Source of the DNA: Trichinella spiralis
Taxonomy: Eukaryota; Nematoda; Enoplea; Trichinellida; Trichinellidae
DNA: 64,000 nucleotides
Reading direction: 5' to 3'
Assembly (NCBI GenBank): GCA_000181795.3
Contig: CM012954.1
Coordinates: forward strand, 10,716,067-10,780,066
The notes under the pieces are model-generated. The model did not search any database. It had not been told where the DNA came from and saw only the letters and a program-made list of their open reading frames with translations. How positions within the stretch are numbered: the first letter of the stretch is position 1; every line of letters begins with the position of its first letter. The position numbers and the translations under genes are program-made. Below are positions 25,801 through 37,111 of the stretch, in pieces.

Positions 25801-26486
25801 CCACTTGACGTATGCTCGTCTTTCTTTGATAAAAAAATTCGACTTCTCTGTGATGTTGGAAAAAAAAATTTACATATATATATTAATTGATCATGTTTAA
25901 TTTTAGACAAATTTATTACTACTGTCTTCAGCTGTACGTCTCACGACAGAACTGTAATCTAAAAGTTTTCGCTTCTGTTCAAGCAAATCCTGATCACCGG
26001 CGTAGTGGAACAACAAGTTCAACAATTTCAAATTTGCTGCAATAAAAATTTTCAATCATATTCTTCTTGCAAAACAAATTATGAAAACAATTATTATTTA
26101 TTTCCTTTACCTTCTGATAAAGGTTCAGAAAAAGTAACCGATTCATCTTCATCAATTAACAATGTTTTTATTACATTCCAAACAATTTCGGCCATGCTAT
26201 TCGGTTTCTGCACATTCTGAAATCAGAAATTTCAAAAAAAAATAAACAATATGATAATTTTAAAAAAATCACAACTTACTTTCCACTTGCAAAGGCTAAG
26301 CACGCAGCACAGTGGCAAATAATCTTCATTCAGAACAGGCCATGCTTGTCGACTAGTAAGTATCCCTTCGTTCAAAACGTACAAATATTCTTCGAACTTT
26401 TCCACTAAGAACTGACAAAGGTACGGTTGTGAGATGGCCACTTTTTTCAAAAATGCATTTTCAAATGTCGTGAATTGATCGGACAT
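13827..26486 (-). CDS. LYST: LYST, lysosomal trafficking regulator (PH-BEACH-WD40 protein, ~3,180 aa)
   Basis: Very large BEACH protein controlling lysosome and lysosome-related organelle size; human loss causes Chediak-Higashi syndrome. Exons (minus): 26486-26280, 26216-26111, 26036-25923, 25847-25692, 25607-23683, 23620-23454, 23376-23303, 23244-23054, 22979-22922, 22847-22735, 22658-22502, 22435-22030, 21967-21763, 21698-21302, 21209-21036, 20959-20737, ~20596-20425, 20353-20282, 20213-20126, 20064-19946, 19847-19699, 19643-19459, 19388-19235, 19160-19069, 19004-18685, 18620-17761, 17686-17530, 17327-16853, 16775-16647, 16584-16518, 16451-16310, 16241-16101, 16025-15604, 15538-15322, 15248-15067, 14918-14811, 14709-14564, 14489-14383, 14323-14170, 14115-14044, 13971-13827. 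Order: helical repeats; ConA-like domain (~1090-1420); PH (~2300-2500); BEACH (~2500-2800: [34 protein letters not shown]); WD40 to the end ([27 protein letters not shown]). LYST is preferred over NBEA or WDFY3 because these WD40 segments match it specifically. Human LYST is about 3,800 aa. Junctions near 22502/22435 and 20600 are unsettled. Confidence 0.92.
17397..17412. repeat. C16 homopolymer (G16 on the LYST sense strand)
   Basis: Sixteen consecutive C on the plus strand inside the LYST intron at 17328-17529, an extreme run in an AT-rich genome. On the transcribed sense strand it is G16, able in principle to form a G-quadruplex. Length is prone to sequencing error. Confidence 0.9.
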
Positions 26487-27024
26487 TTTTCATAAATAAC
26501 GATACTGTATATCTGAAAGCAGAAAAATAATAACAACAACAATAACTACTACTGCTACTACGATTCATGTCATGTGAACAAACTGCCCAGTTGTAAATTA
26601 ATACAAAGCACACCAATATGGCTATATTTATATCATGTGATATAATCGACGTATCAGTTTTTAAAATAAACAACACTTCACTCGGCATAGTAAAATGAAA
26701 TTCAAAATCACGCTTTTCACAAAACCATAAATCCAATGCAATATTATGACAAATTGAATGAAAGATGCAAAAAATTTCATTTTTCTACATCATTTTCAAT
26801 ATTACACAAAAAAAGCAGACGCGCACAGAAGTATATTTTCTATCATTTGATTTACTTTTACAATTAGTTGAATTTAAATTTTCACTAATATAAATTAAAG
26901 TTTTTTCTCAGTTGAAAAAATTATTAATTTAATTTATCATTATAATATATTCAAATAATTCACTTTCAACCATTGAAACTTGATTCTTATTTATCCTACT
27001 GTAACAGAGCTGCAGTTTTCAACA
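26487..27024. promoter_or_regulatory. Divergent LYST / USP39 intergenic region
   Basis: The start codons of LYST (minus) and USP39 (plus) face away from each other across 538 bp, so this interval must hold both promoters and 5' UTRs. It is AT-rich, with a repeated TACTACTGCTACTACG-like phrase near 26546 and poly-A/T tracts. No specific promoter element is identifiable. Confidence 0.5.
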
Positions 27025-28641
27025 ATGAGCGATACATATCACCACAAAAATTCTCCAGAAGAAGAAGAAGAAAATGGACCAGTGAAAAAGAAGTTCAAAG
27101 TAGAAGTTTCAGCTGAAAAGTTGAATGTTTCGAAAAATCCTGATCATGTGAATGAAGTGGACAATCATGTGGATGAAGAAGAATCAACGTTAACGTTGCC
27201 CAGTGAGCCACAGTTGAATCTCAGTCGTTCTTGTCCATATTTAGATTCAATAAATCGTCAAGTTTTGGATTTCGATTTTGAAAAATTGTGCTCCGTTTCG
27301 CTGTCCCACTTGAATGTCTACGCTTGCCTAGTATGCGGTAAGTATTTCCAAGGACGTGGAAACAATACCCACGCTTATACGCACAGTGTGGATATTGGAC
27401 ATCGGGTGTTTTTAAATCTGCAGACGCTTCGCTTTTACTGCTTACCGGACAATTATGAAATTATCGATTCTTCTCTGGACGATATTAAATATGTGCTCAA
27501 ACCAACGTATTCGCCGGAGCACATCAGCACTTTGTCGAGCAATACGAAACTGAGTCGCGCTTTTGACGGCACTACCTATTATCCAGGCATGGTTGGTTTG
27601 AACATCATCAAAGCCAACGATTACATGAATGTCATTTTGCAAGCGCTTGCGCATGTTCCTCCACTGCGCGACTATTTCCTCTGTGAAGACAACTACAAAA
27701 ATGTCAAACGACCTCCTGGTGATAAAATGGTACTGTTGTATCAACGTTTTGGTGAATTGATCAGAAAAATGTGGAACCCGAGGAATTTCAAAGCGCACGT
27801 CTCACCTCACGAGATGTTACAAGCGGTCGTGCTTTGCAGCAACAAGCGCTTCCAAATCACCGAACAGGGCGATGCAATCGACGTGCTTTCTTGGCTGTTG
27901 AATGCACTGCACGTTTCACTGAATGGAACCAACAGGACCGACTCCAGTATTATTTACCGGACTTTTCGTGGCAAAATGCGTACATTCAAGCGCCAAGTGC
28001 TGCCAGTCGACGCTAACGAAGAAGAACGTACTCGTCTGTTGCTAACCGAAGAGTACCAAGAACGAGTGCAAAATCTGCCATTCCTATTCCTGACTCTCGA
28101 CCTACCGCCAGCACCACTTTATAGGGATGAATTTTTTCAAAACATCATACCCCAAGTTCCACTGGCCGCACTGTTGGCCAAGTTCAACGGCATCACAGAG
28201 AAAGAGTACAAAACGTACAATGAAAATATTATGAAGCGTTTTGAAATAACTCACCTACCGCCCTATTTAATCATGTTTGTCAAACGTTTCACGAAAAATC
28301 ATTTTTATGTGGAAAAAAATCCCACTATTGTCAACTTTCCAATTCGCAATGTCGATTTGTACGACTATCTGTCTGAAGACGGGAAGAAACGGCATCCATA
28401 TACCACTTACGACATGATTGCGAATATTGTTCATGACGGAAAGCCGGATCCTGGAGAAGGCTCTTACAGGATACAATTGGTTCACAAAGGGACCGGGAAA
28501 TGGTTCGAATTGGAAGATTTGCATGTCAAAGAAATTCTGCCACAAATGATCACACTCACCGAATCCTACATTCAAGTATGGGAGATGAATTTCGAAAAGA
28601 CCAGAGATCAACGCAGCGGCGAAGAGACTATGGAAGAATGA
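27025..28641 (+). CDS. USP39: USP39/SAD1, U4/U6.U5 tri-snRNP-associated ubiquitin-specific-protease-like protein (538 aa)
   Basis: Non-catalytic USP-family protein needed for tri-snRNP assembly and pre-mRNA splicing in the nucleus. The acidic, Glu-rich N-terminus (~1-60) is followed by a UBP zinc finger (~67-165: RSCPYLDS, CLVCGKYFQGRG, HAYTHSVDIGHRVF) and a USP fold (~190-525). The Cys box reads GLNIIKANDYMNVILQAL: the nucleophilic Cys of true USPs is replaced by Asp, as in other USP39 proteins. Other family landmarks are RPPGDKM, NFKAHVSPHEMLQAVVLCS, IIPQVPL, AKFNGITEKEYKTY and VEKNPTIVNFPI. Length is close to the human protein (565 aa). I start at 27025 (context CAACAATGA); an in-frame upstream ATG at 26980 would add 15 residues. 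It is intronless, unlike most of its neighbours. Confidence 0.95.
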   Translation: MSDTYHHKNSPEEEEENGPVKKKFKVEVSAEKLNVSKNPDHVNEVDNHVDEEESTLTLPSEPQLNLSRSCPYLDSINRQVLDFDFEKLCSVSLSHLNVYACLVCGKYFQGRGNNTHAYTHSVDIGHRVFLNLQTLRFYCLPDNYEIIDSSLDDIKYVLKPTYSPEHISTLSSNTKLSRAFDGTTYYPGMVGLNIIKANDYMNVILQALAHVPPLRDYFLCEDNYKNVKRPPGDKMVLLYQRFGELIRKMWNPRNFKAHVSPHEMLQAVVLCSNKRFQITEQGDAIDVLSWLLNALHVSLNGTNRTDSSIIYRTFRGKMRTFKRQVLPVDANEEERTRLLLTEEYQERVQNLPFLFLTLDLPPAPLYRDEFFQNIIPQVPLAALLAKFNGITEKEYKTYNENIMKRFEITHLPPYLIMFVKRFTKNHFYVEKNPTIVNFPIRNVDLYDYLSEDGKKRHPYTTYDMIANIVHDGKPDPGEGSYRIQLVHKGTGKWFELEDLHVKEILPQMITLTESYIQVWEMNFEKTRDQRSGEETMEE

Positions 28642-29753
28642 TTCATGTGCTGTTGCTTTAATATTTTTTTATTGGATAGATTAAGTAAATTTTAAATTTC
28701 ATTTCAAACAACTCTTGACCTCTACCCAATTGCACCGCTTTAACAAATGGTTGAAATGTGCAAATTATTCGCTTAAGTAGTGCATGTCAAAATTCAAATA
28801 TACACTAGAAAAGTAGCCATTTTGTAGAGATGGAAATTTGAAGGCATAAAAGTAATTATTAGGGTAATTTAGGATAAAAAATTATTTATCACAGTTTAAA
28901 ACAGATGATATATGTCTGTGTGTAAGGGGAAGATTCAAGTTCAGGATTTTCGTCGCGAAAAAATTCTCTTCAACGAACTATTATTCAACTGTCTCAAAAT
29001 ATTGATGGAAATGTTTTACAAAATTAAATATAGCATATTTAAAAAATATTTCAACTTTGAAAAATTAAAAACAAATTGTTTACTTACATAGTCAGTTTTC
29101 AAATACAATTCTCAATGCAAAATTACAATAAGTTAAAATAAGTCACGTACACAAGTTATCTATGCACTTTCATTTTCTACAGTACAAATATGTTAAATGA
29201 AGGTGCATATTGTATTAAATTATTCATTGTACTTAAAAATTTACTTTAGTGCTTTCAATTTGAAAAAATACAATGCTACAGAAGATTCATTCAACTCACT
29301 AAGCCGATTCCGTCAATGATTAAATTATATACATTAATCAAGATGTTAGAAAAGTTGAAATTATGCACGACAACGTATGAATTCTGATTTAAATTTGAAA
29401 GAAAAATTTTATTCAAATTATTTTACAATTTTTCAGTCAATTTTGTAAAATTGCTCAAAACAGAAGAATAAATCGTCTTTTTTTGTTAGTAATCTTTTTA
29501 TAAAAAATACAATCATGCAAATGCATCGATTTTAACAAAAAATTTGTAAATAAAAAATTTGCATTGACTGATAATTTTATTACTTTCAAAACGCTGTGGT
29601 TTTATTACATAAACATTCATTTTTTGAACACAGTACTAGATGTAAAGCAAGTTTAAATTATCTTACTGTATTAAACAAGTGTCACTGTTTAAAATTTAAA
29701 AGTGAAACCTGTATAACTTGAAACTTTTATCACTTGCGTATTCTTGTATTAGT
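28642..29753. other. USP39 3' flank, no gene seen
   Basis: AT-rich sequence with no supported exon. It presumably contains the USP39 3' UTR in its first few hundred bases. I see no clean AATAAA immediately after the stop codon; AT-rich variants are abundant. Confidence 0.4.
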
Positions 29754-30862
29754 TAGTAAAACCTGCGTCGAACGAATGCGTCATGCTGATGCATTAATTT
29801 CAAGCTTGTGCATTTTGAACCGATTTTATCCAAGTGAACCGCATGGTATTTGTGGCGTTATTTTGCGCCTATTATTCATGTTGTTCATTCATGTGTGAAC
29901 CTGTGTTCAGGATACGGTAGTTCTGATACTCTTTTTACATACATTTTTTACTGCTGCTGCCTGCCACCCTTGTTATTCGACGTAAAAGTTTATTGATGAA
30001 TCGTTCAAAAAAAGTCGAGTTCTTAATGAACTGACTCTAGGGGAGAAAAGGGACGTTTTGGAGAAATTGCGCACAGGGAAAATGTCGATGTGAAAAGTTG
30101 CGTCTGAATATGGTATTGCTTTATCAACTGTCAGCAACATACGGATAAATGAAGCTCAAATTCTATCTCAATTAGATGGCAGTTTGTCGAAGTCAAGATG
30201 TCGGAGAATGCGCAAAACGGTCAATGCAAAGAAGTTTCAGTTTTTCGTTCGCTGTCGAGCCAAATTGATACCAATATCTGGACAATTGCTTCAAACGAAT
30301 GCAATCGACATTGCTAGAAAGATGGGCATAAAGCAATGGTTGGCTGGAATCATTTACGCGTCGCCATATAATATAAAATTTTGCATGACTTCCGGTGAAG
30401 CAGCTAACAGGTCGAACCGAGTATAATTGAACTTAATGTACACGAATGCACGGAAGAAACTGCTGATCAAACTTTAATCGAAGAGTTGCTTTCAAAATCG
30501 AATGCCAACAAAGATGTGTTATCTGTAAAAGTTGAGGATCCCCTTAAGGAGAAATTGACCTATTCGGAAGCAATAACAATCAAAGATATTCGTTTCAAGA
30601 GCACCCTGATCTAGCGCCAACACTTCTAAATATTGCAACCATGCTGTTAGAAATGGAAGCATAAAAGCGCATGAAACGCAGCTATCAATCTAGTATTTTC
30701 GATTATTTAACAGCTGACGACAAATAAAAGAGTTGCCTATTCGTTCGTTAATTTTTAACGAATTGGCTATTATGAAAAGTAAAACCGTTATTTTGCGGCT
30801 AAACCATTGTAAGTTGCAAACTTCTCTGCACGGAGGATGTTCAACTGACACAGGTTTTACTG
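29754..30862 (+). mobile_element. Decayed Tigger/pogo-type (Tc1-mariner superfamily) DNA transposon
   Basis: The outer ends match as inverted repeats: TAGTAAAACCTG at 29754-29765 and CAGGTTTTACTG at 30851-30862 (reverse complement CAGTAAAACCTG). A TA dinucleotide flanks the right end; no clean target-site duplication is visible on the left. Inside, the plus strand keeps broken pieces of a transposase. An N-terminal CENP-B-type helix-turn-helix (LTLGEKRDVLEKL, then ASEYGIALSTVSNI, with a stop between) lies at about 30030-30160. A second DNA-binding segment (IDIARKMGIK) is near 30310. A C-terminal tail (LTYSEAITIKDI, then a frameshift, then FQEHPDLAPTLLNIATMLLE) lies at about 30550-30660. The DDE catalytic core is mostly deleted, so the element is non-autonomous and dead. 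A related motif (AAGTGAAACCTGTATAACTT) occurs just outside the left end near 29699. Confidence 0.75.
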
Positions 30863-32045
30863 TACATATATACACTGTACATGAATTTACAGAGTTGAAT
30901 ATTTGAACAATGGTCGCAGAACAGCCGCGCGTCGGTAAGTCTGCAGAACAATTTACCTTTTGATTTCATCATTTGCAATATTTACTATTCTTATTCTTAT
31001 AAGTACATTCGAATGAAACACTGCTATCAAATAGCAAACTGATAAGTGAATGCCAATTATTTGCACTGTTTATGCTAATTTTGTATTATAGTAAATTTGC
31101 AATATAATTCGCAATTAGTGAACGACAAAGCTTGACAAACATTATCATGCAATTAGCAAATTATCACTCTGCATTGTAAAATTTGTTACAAATGTTTATC
31201 GACACTTATAATTGAACCAATTTTTTTAAATCTCTACAAAGTAATAATACCAATAATGATGAATACTTGAAAATTGTTTAGAAATAAATTAGAATAAAAT
31301 TTTACATTTCATACTTACTTGGCTTGATGTATCTTTCGAGAATTTGTTGCAAAGTTCCGGATAAAAAGCAGTGATTTGAGAATAGTGAATTTCAAATATG
31401 CAAATCAAAAATAGAAAAGCAACACTGGCAAAATGCATGCGACAAATAGTGACGCTCATTTCCGAAGTAAAATGAAAGAAGACGCGCAATTAATTAATAA
31501 TGGAACATTTATTTTTACGAAAGATAACAATCATTGTTTGCACAACTTATCACATACATCATCGTGCAGCAATAATTTTCAACACAGAAGATAAGATATA
31601 ATTTTGTTTATAAAATTTTAATTGCATTCAATCGCTATTTTTCATTATAACCTATAATATCTAATCTAATCTAATCTAAAGTTTCCAATATTTTTAATAA
31701 ATAGCTAAAGGTATTCAACTAAATTTAATACTTTTTCTCCACGCAAATGCTGAAATATAATTAATTTTACAGAAAAATATATGCGCTGACAAATAATACG
31801 CTGTTTTCTTTAATTTCAGTGGACTAATTTTACAATGAACATAACAATCACTGTTTGCTTAAAAATATAAATTCATTCAAGCTAAAATTTATTATAAACT
31901 GAAAAAAAGACAAATGTACAGTTGATATAAATAACCTCATATACATATATATATAATAGGTATGTATGTTTATAAGATAATTATTGCGCCTTATTATTAT
32001 TATTAATATTATTATTAATGCTGGGGTAGATCAGCAAAAGGTTGA
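30863..32045. other. Intergenic; possible signal-peptide exon on the minus strand
   Basis: On the minus strand a Met at 31459 opens a frame: MSVTICRM, a hydrophobic core FASVAFLFLICIFEI, then ITAFYPELCNKFSKDTSSQ. It meets a good donor (CAA|GTAAGT) at about 31319. This is the shape of a first exon of a secreted protein, but no convincing downstream exon is found. An in-phase candidate after CTGCAG near 30946 encodes only 17 residues before a stop. The rest is AT-rich, with a short (AATCT)n run near 31660 and (TTA)n near 31990. Confidence 0.3.
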
Positions 32046-35000
32046 CTACAGTTTCACTGTATCATCGACTGAGCTTTCTGTAATTGCGTTCACAAGACGT
32101 TCCATTTCCACCAATGAACGACTAAATTATAAAACACAACACATAACATATTAAATATAATATGAAACCATTTGCATTGAAAAATAATAATAAATAAATA
32201 AACTCACGATGAATGAATGCGATCTAATTTCAGCGCAGCTAAAACGGCGTCGTGCAATGTGACAAAAACATACTCTTTTGGTACAACATCGAAAAAGTTC
32301 GCTTTGAATAATATACGTCGAACTGATGCTAAAATGGTAAATGAAATATTTCAATAAAAAAAGCATTTAAATGGAGAGAGAGAGAAAAGTTTTTCCTACG
32401 ATTGCAATTGGCAAAAAATACAGTAATGCCGAGTTCATGCATCTCATTGTAAACCTGAAAAATAAAGACAGAATAAAAATGCATATGCAAATGGAAATTA
32501 AAATACGAAAAGCAAAAGACCTACCTGCTTCATCACATTGACACCCATCAGATCCACATAACTGAATCCTGAACAATCGATGACGATGTGATGCAATTCA
32601 ATTTCAGGCATTGCTGCTGTTTCAGAGTTGTTCTTCTTATCTGGAGAAGCATTTTTGCCAGCTGCAGCACTTTGTTGCTTTTGTTTGTAACGTTCTATGT
32701 CAATTCCACATCGTTTGTACAATTTCGGTCTGAAGTGTTCAACGTTTGCATAGTATAGAGGTGCAGTAAAATGGAACACCCGGATTCCAGGGATAACATG
32801 CACCTAATAAATAAATTAAGAAATAATAATAATGAGTGAATGAATGATCGATAGATAACTGTTGCATTATAATAAATTGCAAGAAATCAAAACGAAAAGA
32901 AAAACTTTGCTTTTACTTTGTTATATTTAGTTACTTCACCGTATATATCAGAGTGTTCGACAGTGCCAAGTTCTTGAACAGTTGGACTGAAAAAAGTGGA
33001 ATAAAGTGAAAATCAATTCTCCTCGCTTATTTTCATACAACAACTATTGCTCACCATTGCGTACGATAAATGACAGTAAAAAATGCGTACAAAATGCTCA
33101 CAGCCAAACCGTACGTTACATCAATCAATACAACCGCGAGAAACGTAACCAAATAGATAGACTAAACATAGAGAAAAATTTGATTATTTTTTTAAACAAA
33201 CAATAAATGAAAACTAAATATGTAAATTATAATATTACGAATTCAATTTTGCACGTTTTCCACAACGGCTTCAAGTCTTTCAATTGTCTGAGCATAAAAA
33301 AGCAAGCTACGACAATCATCGATGCCAAACAGAACTTAACGAAACAACAGCATATGTAGAGAAAATTTTGTTTTCTTCTTTTTGAAACTTTTCTACTTAC
33401 CACTGGCAATTGTTCCAAATATGGTGCAATGAAAAGTATAGTAATGACGACAATCAACGTTCCAATAATGGCCGCTAACTTAACGTGTGAAAATCAACGA
33501 ATAAAATTAATAAAACAGCAAACAAAAAATTATTATTATTACTTGACTCGTTCCACCTGCTCCTTCGTAGACCAAAATTCGTGATAGTGAATTGCCAGCC
33601 GGCCAACTTTGAAACACTGCACCAATGCAGTTCATTCCACCGTAGGCGAAAAATTCCTACGAATAAAATTTGTAGGAATTGTTTGAAAATTTGCATTGAA
33701 AAAAAAACATCAAAATCAAATATACCTGATAGGGATTGATTTTGTAATTGTGCTTTTTTGCGTACAATTTGCAAAGTGAAACGCTCAACGAATAGGCAAC
33801 GATGGCCAAAATGAGCACATCTATTACGAGCTTTTGCATCAGATCAAAACGTGGAATCACGGGTGTTGGAAAACTGTGAATGTTATGCAAATATGTACAT
33901 TTTTTTCATGAATGTTAAATAAAGAAGAATAAAACGAAAAAGAGCACAGAAAACATCCTGCACCACTTACCCGGCTGGAATGTTGCCGACAACGCGCAGC
34001 TTGTACGTCTTTTGCAAATCTGCATAATACGATACCACCGTACCAACGATAACCTGAAGAAGCAGAGAAGTGGAAAAAATTTTTTGCATAAAAAAACATG
34101 ATCTAAAAGTGATCATTGCTTACAACGACCAATTCGCTTGGTAGTGGTACACGCAATTTTTGTTTCACAATCGGATCGATGAGCAGTTTGACGACGAGCA
34201 GAAAAACGATACACACCGTCGAGCCGACAAACGTTGCCCAGTTGGTCCGGTGGATGATGGAGAAAAATTCCACATAAGTCTACAATGCAAGTGTCCGCGG
34301 ATAGGCTGTAGTCAGTGGCAAAGTGCAAGTTACCTACCGCAATCAGCTGGCCAGGTCCATGATGACCAGATACTGTGAGGCCGAACAGCGCAGGAAATTG
34401 GGATGTGAACACGTGAACCGCGATGCCGGTGGTAAAGCCACCAACCAGCTGGTCGGACAAGTATACAGAAACGAAGCCCAATCTCAGCACACCCATCATG
34501 AGCTAATCAATTATGATCTCGATTGTATGATGATGATAATTTTTTTTCAAAAAAACAATTACCAGAAACAAGCCTTCCAACATCGCAGCCGAAACTGCAA
34601 TATCCAATGCAGTATAATCAACCGGCTCTGACACAACGGTATCATTATTGCCTGGCAAAGGCAAATGTTTGTCAATCATGGTACCCATCAACAGGCTAGA
34701 TGTAGCCTCTCCACCTTAACAGATCAGGACAGACAAAGTCAAACAAAGAAGAAGAAGAAGAAGAAGAAGAAAGAATGTTCTGGTAAAGAAAAGAAAATCC
34801 CACCTATGGATGCATGTCTGGATGTTCCAATGATCGCGTATATCAAAGTTGGTATGAAGTTGATGTATAGTCCATGAATTGGACTGACCCGAGCAAGTCG
34901 AGCAAATGCCATACCTGCACAAAATGAATATAAATTAAAGAAAAGAAATGTTGGGTTGTTAGATGAAGTTTCACCTTGTGGAACAGACATCACCCCTACA

Positions 35001-37111
35001 GTAATACCCGCGAGCAGGTCTGATACAAAATAACGTTTCCATTCGTATTTGGGAAGCCATTGAAATATCGGGAAGAAAGTGTAAAAAATGCCAAGAAGAC
35101 GTTCACGATTGCAGTAAAAATTTTTTCGAACCTTCTCTTTGACACGTTCTGACAAGCTGACTGTGTTGTTCTCCTCGCAACCGTAGTGATCTTCAAAATG
35201 GTGCTATAATAAAATAAAATTAAAAAAAAATATGTCGTTAAATTCGTTATACTGTCCACATCATGCTTAACAATACAAAATATTTTGCGTAAAAACCTCT
35301 CCCCACCTACCCCCGCTCTTCCCCAAGTGAAAAATTGTGCAAACAATCAGAAATTGAAATTGTGATAAACAATCCGCTTCAAACTACCATACAATGCCTG
35401 CATGCATTTTGATTTTGATATTTGACCGATGAACAAATTTCACAAATTATCAAATAAATATGCGCGCTCGTCCAGGATGCGTGTAATAGTTCTGTCACAG
35501 CGAATGAAAATTCCATTACCAGTGGCATGAATTTTTGCGTGTCAAATATGCAAAAGGGAATTTTGAATTGAAAATTTAAATTTAAAGAGAAAAGTTCCAT
35601 TGAAAAAAAAAATTCAAAATTCACAAACGGAAATACCAATTTGTAAAAAAGCTCATTTCATCTATAATTTCGTCAATCAATTCTAAATTAGAAAATATAT
35701 TTTTTTCAGCTAATTGAAGTTGAGTTAACAAAAAATAACCGCTGTGATATTAAAATTAAAAAGAGCAAAAAGTAATCTAGTTTCCAACACACGATTTCAG
35801 AAAGATCAAAACAATAATTAATATAAAATTTCCTCCAATGCTAATTTGGATTCTTTTCTGTTCCATATTTTTTCACTTCTTTGAAATTTATTGTAGAAAA
35901 ATTTTAGTTATTATAGATGATAAAAAAACAAATGATACAAAACAACAGCTTTTCCACGTCTGTGTTCGATCACTGCTTCTTGTTGAAGATGAATAAGAGT
36001 AAAAATTGCCAGTCGATCATCACAACAACCTGAACGCATTATTGCCCCGAAGCAGAACAATGTTCACAGCACTAATAACATATATGTATATATATGATGC
36101 ATTATTGCCCTTGATTGACATTTGATTAAAATTGATTGAAAATTTTCGATTAAATTTTCCTTCTTCAATTTTAAATATTATAAAAGTTGGTCGATCAAAA
36201 AAAAAAGAATTATATATGTTTCATGATCAGAGAGTATTTTATTACTATTATTATCATTAGTAGTATTCGTTTTGCTTTTTTCACATATAACTATATTCGT
36301 GGTAAAAACTGGCCCTATTGCTTTTTTCACAATCATTCATTCACATAGCCGGTTTAAAATATTCAAACTTCAAATGGCAGATTTTACAACAACAAAAAGA
36401 ATTTAATAAACGAATGAAAATTGCAGCAAGCAAGCAAATTTGATAGGTGAACAAAAATAAATGATAATTCATAAAAGTTATATTCATTTGTTATTATTAT
36501 TATTATAAAACCGCATGTCAAGTGTTTTTCATCATCATGTCATCCATCTACACCAAATTAGTGATGACACAAGCAAATAATGTCAAACATGTCGTGAGAA
36601 TGGCAAAACATGAGAAAATGAGAAGAAAAGTGCATAAAAAGCATGTCAAAAGGTGGGAAAGTAATGTCACAGCTACCAAGTGGAGATAGAAAAAAAAATC
36701 CCCGAAGAAACATGCACTTATCACTACATCTCCAGCAGCGTGTAACATCTTCATTACACAATGAGGAAGAACGACAACTGCGGATGTTTGAATTTGCATA
36801 TTTTTCGGTGGGATATTTGCGTGATTTGAAAAGAAAACAAAACTTACCAAACTGTATACTGGACGATCGACGACCACTTTACGTCCTTGGTGATGAAGAT
36901 GAAGTTGGCTGGATAGTTGCGTGACGCCGGACAATTTGCGTTTGAAAAATGTCACCAAATTGTTCGCCTTGTGGTTTGCAGCACTGTTCTGCATGCCATT
37001 CGACTGATGCGACGGAGAAGATGGATCTTCGGCATCACTATTGTTGTTGTTGTCGTGTGGTGGCGTATGTTGATGATTTTCATCATTGTTGAAGCCTGCA
37101 TTGTCGGGCAT
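32046..37111 (-). CDS. SLC26-family anion transporter with STAS domain (767 aa)
   Basis: Multispan SulP/SLC26 anion exchanger or channel (chloride, bicarbonate, sulfate or oxalate); substrate cannot be read from sequence. Seventeen exons join in phase: 37111-36848, 35203-34975, 34914-34804, 34714-34563, 34502-34338, 34279-34124, 34053-33971, 33873-33726, 33656-33543, 33478-33401, 33334-33239, 33161-33055, 32986-32917, 32803-32525, 32454-32400, 32328-32208, 32121-32046. The N-terminus is Asn/Asp/His-rich and cytosolic, then RPVYSL. The SulP signature follows: ITVGVMSVPQG, ARVSPIHGLY, GTSRHASIG; later EFFAYGGMNC and LKPLWKTCKIEF. The STAS domain (~590-767) has IPGIRVFHF, PLYYANVEHFR, a polar insert of about 30 residues, HHIVIDCSGFSYVDLMGV and LHDAVLAALKL. 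The intron after exon 1 is 1.6 kb. The last three residues, VKL, fit a class II PDZ ligand. Confidence 0.93.
35204..36847 (-). other. Large first intron of the SLC26 gene
   Basis: It is bounded by a GTAAGTTTTG donor and an ATTTTATTATAG acceptor on the minus strand, 1,644 bp long against tens to hundreds of bases for the others. It holds a C-rich run near 35296-35325 and (TTA)n near 36490. I see no alternative exon, though a long first intron is a common place for enhancers or alternative first exons. Confidence 0.6.

Noticed and set aside
34160-34631. Plus-strand open frames of 72 and 102 codons
   Set aside because: Antisense to SLC26 exons whose minus-strand frame has clear transporter motifs.
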